Shown here: positions 15,149 to 16,642 of the stretch, one piece after another | Layout of the letters: every line of letters begins with the position of its first letter | How positions within the stretch are numbered: the first letter of the stretch is position 1 | Position numbers and translations under genes: made by a program | From: Fibrobacterota bacterium | GTDB lineage: Bacteria; Fibrobacterota; Chitinivibrionia; Chitinivibrionales; JANQEN01 | Direction of reading: 5' to 3' | Length of the DNA: 16,642 nt | Assembly (NCBI GenBank): GCA_030619215.1 | Contig: JAUXBV010000008.1 | Location: forward strand, 1 to 16,642 | Notes under the pieces: model-generated | Databases searched by the model: none | What the model saw: only the letters and a program-made list of their open reading frames with translations | What the model was told of the DNA's origin: nothing

Positions 15149-16606
15149 TTACTTTACAATCGTAACCTTCTTAGAAACAGTATGTCCATTTGCGGATAGC
15201 TTTAAAAAATATACCCCTCCGGCAACCAGTATTCTTCTGTCTCTTTTTGTATTCCATTTTACAGTGTAAGAACCGCTATTCATATATCTATCAACTAACA
15301 CTTTTACCAACTTCCCCTGTGTGTTATAAACCTCAAGCTTAACATTGCTGGAATATAGAATAGTGTAATTTATTGATATTATATTGCCTTTATAATTATA
15401 AAAAAGATTATTCTCCTTAATTGTACCTAATTTAGGAGAGTTATCTTTTTTAATTCCTGTGGATAGAGTATCATATTTTATCAAAAGAAAATGAATACCG
15501 GTCGAATCGGGCTCTAAACGCCCCCAGCCTGCTGCAATGTATCCCCCGTCTTTTGTCTGCTTTACTGATTTAGCCCTTTGATCAGGGGTGGGATGGCCAT
15601 AACTTTTATCCCATAAAACATTACCCTCTGAATCGGTTCGCATTACATAAAAATAACCGTTAGTTCCCGCAACAATAAAACCCCCGTCGCTCGTCTGATC
15701 AACTGAATATGCAGCGCCCCAATTATAAATTTTAGTCCAAAGAGTATCTCCGTAGGAATCAGTGCGAAGTAAATAAATTTTATCTTGTCTTCCAACTCCT
15801 TTGCTCCCACAAACAATAAAACCATCGTCACTTGTCTGCTGCACTGAATATCCTATCTCAGCCTGTCCCGTATCACCATAAGTTTTAGTCCATAAAGTAT
15901 CACCCAAGGAATCTATGTGCATTAGAAATAACTGATAATCACTATTAGTAGCGGTGTCTGCTGAAAACCCACTGACTATAAATCCTTTATTTTTTGTCTG
16001 TCGCACTGAGTGCGCATCACCTCTTTGATAGATTTTCGTCCATAAAGTGTCACCCAGGGAATCCGTGCGCATCAGGTATATGTTACCAAATGAACAAATA
16101 TAAGTAGTCCGTCCCGCAACAACAAAGCCTCCGTCATGGGTCTGGTCTACAGAATAGCCTTCTTCGCCACCATCAACTGTACCATAAGCTTTTACCCATA
16201 GAGTATCCCCATTTGAATCAGTTTTAATAAGGCATATATCCGCATTGTATTCACTAGGCCAGAAATAACCTGAGGCAATAAAACCACCATCCGCTGTTTG
16301 CATAACTGAATAATATTTACCACTTGTCACTCCAACAGCATATTCTCTTGTCCATAAGGTGTCTCCATTTGAGTCTGTGCGTATTAAATAGACAGGGTTG
16401 TTATAAGTCAACGACTTGCTATTAGAATTTTTAAATCTGTCTATATATCCAGTAACGATATATCCCCCATCACTGGTCAAATCAACAGACTCGCCATAAC
16501 TCAAGTCAGACCTGTTCCCATATATCTTCGCCCATGCGATAGAAGCGCTGTCTGCGGCTAATATATTACATATGAAAAACAAAGTATATACTGTTATTCT
16601 TTGCAT
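15149..16606 (-). CDS. Secreted seven-repeat beta-propeller protein with T9SS type A sorting domain
   Basis: A 485-residue exported protein. Residues 1-21 are a signal peptide. Residues about 25-380 contain seven repeats of about 45-60 residues with the pattern YSV-x-QT-x-DGGFIVAG ... IYLMRTDS-x-GDTLW, which fits a seven-blade propeller. Residues about 405-485 are a T9SS type A sorting domain (VKLEVYNTQGKLVKVL, SGSYTVKW, GGVYFLKLSANG, ending KKVTIVK). AAAGGA at 16615-16620 lies 8 bases before the ATG. No catalytic motif is visible, so a binding or surface-display role is likely. It is convergent with the kinase gene and separated from it by 153 bases, so it is probably its own transcription unit. 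It should share the export machinery with the C25 proteases; a functional link beyond that is not shown. Confidence 0.88.
   Translation of the reverse strand: MQRITVYTLFFICNILAADSASIAWAKIYGNRSDLSYGESVDLTSDGGYIVTGYIDRFKNSNSKSLTYNNPVYLIRTDSNGDTLWTREYAVGVTSGKYYSVMQTADGGFIASGYFWPSEYNADICLIKTDSNGDTLWVKAYGTVDGGEEGYSVDQTHDGGFVVAGRTTYICSFGNIYLMRTDSLGDTLWTKIYQRGDAHSVRQTKNKGFIVSGFSADTATNSDYQLFLMHIDSLGDTLWTKTYGDTGQAEIGYSVQQTSDDGFIVCGSKGVGRQDKIYLLRTDSYGDTLWTKIYNWGAAYSVDQTSDGGFIVAGTNGYFYVMRTDSEGNVLWDKSYGHPTPDQRAKSVKQTKDGGYIAAGWGRLEPDSTGIHFLLIKYDTLSTGIKKDNSPKLGTIKENNLFYNYKGNIISINYTILYSSNVKLEVYNTQGKLVKVLVDRYMNSGSYTVKWNTKRDRRILVAGGVYFLKLSANGHTVSKKVTIVK
15467..16534 (-). repeat. Seven tandem propeller repeats in the secreted protein gene
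   Basis: Seven units, each with a DGG(F/Y)I(V/A) strand and, in the first six, an RTDS-like segment ending LW. The last unit ends in LLIKYDT. The repeats have diverged at the DNA level and vary in length through loops after the VAG motif. Confidence 0.8.
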
Positions 16607-16642
16607 GTATTCATTCCTTTAAAACTAAAAAGAAACAAACGA

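Overview
The window looks like a chromosomal piece of a Gram-negative bacterium of the FCB group. Four proteins carry C-terminal domains of the type IX secretion (T9SS) 'type A' kind, and one regulator belongs to the TIGR02147 family, first defined in Fibrobacter. Fibrobacterota (Fibrobacter or Chitinispirillum-like) is therefore the most likely source, but no ribosomal or other phylogenetic marker is present to prove it. No tRNA, rRNA, CRISPR array, transposase or phage gene was seen.

The minus-strand block 152-9919 reads right to left. It starts with a TIGR02147-type regulator (9074-9919), joined by a 4-base ATGA overlap to a large possible lipoprotein with a carboxypeptidase-regulatory-like domain, a PKD domain and an FGE-sulfatase (SUMF1) fold (7368-9077). 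Then comes an 80-codon remnant that joins the two ends of a deleted C25 protease gene (7108-7350). Three tandem gingipain-like C25 cysteine proteases follow (5230-7056, 2700-5105, 152-2548). All three keep the His/Cys dyad at the same 36-residue spacing and all end in a T9SS sorting domain. The first of them in reading order (5230-7056) lacks the roughly 190-residue propeptide that the other two have. A possible terminator and promoter lie between the last two proteases, and a strong hairpin closes the block at 79-118.

A 438-base AT-rich gap (9920-10357) separates this block from a divergent 1545-residue hybrid histidine kinase (10358-14995). Each side has a recognisable sigma70-like promoter with a 17-base spacer. 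The kinase has a 14-blade periplasmic sensor propeller, a Y_Y_Y domain, one membrane span before the cytoplasmic part, two PAS domains, HisKA/HATPase and a receiver, but no DNA-binding domain. Convergent to it, a secreted seven-repeat beta-propeller protein with its own T9SS tail fills 15149-16606.

Taken together this is a surface and secreted-protein locus: proteases and a propeller protein exported by T9SS, an outer-surface or periplasmic FGE-like protein, an HTH-like regulator at the head of the operon and a large membrane sensor next door. A direct regulatory link between sensor and operon is inferred only from position.
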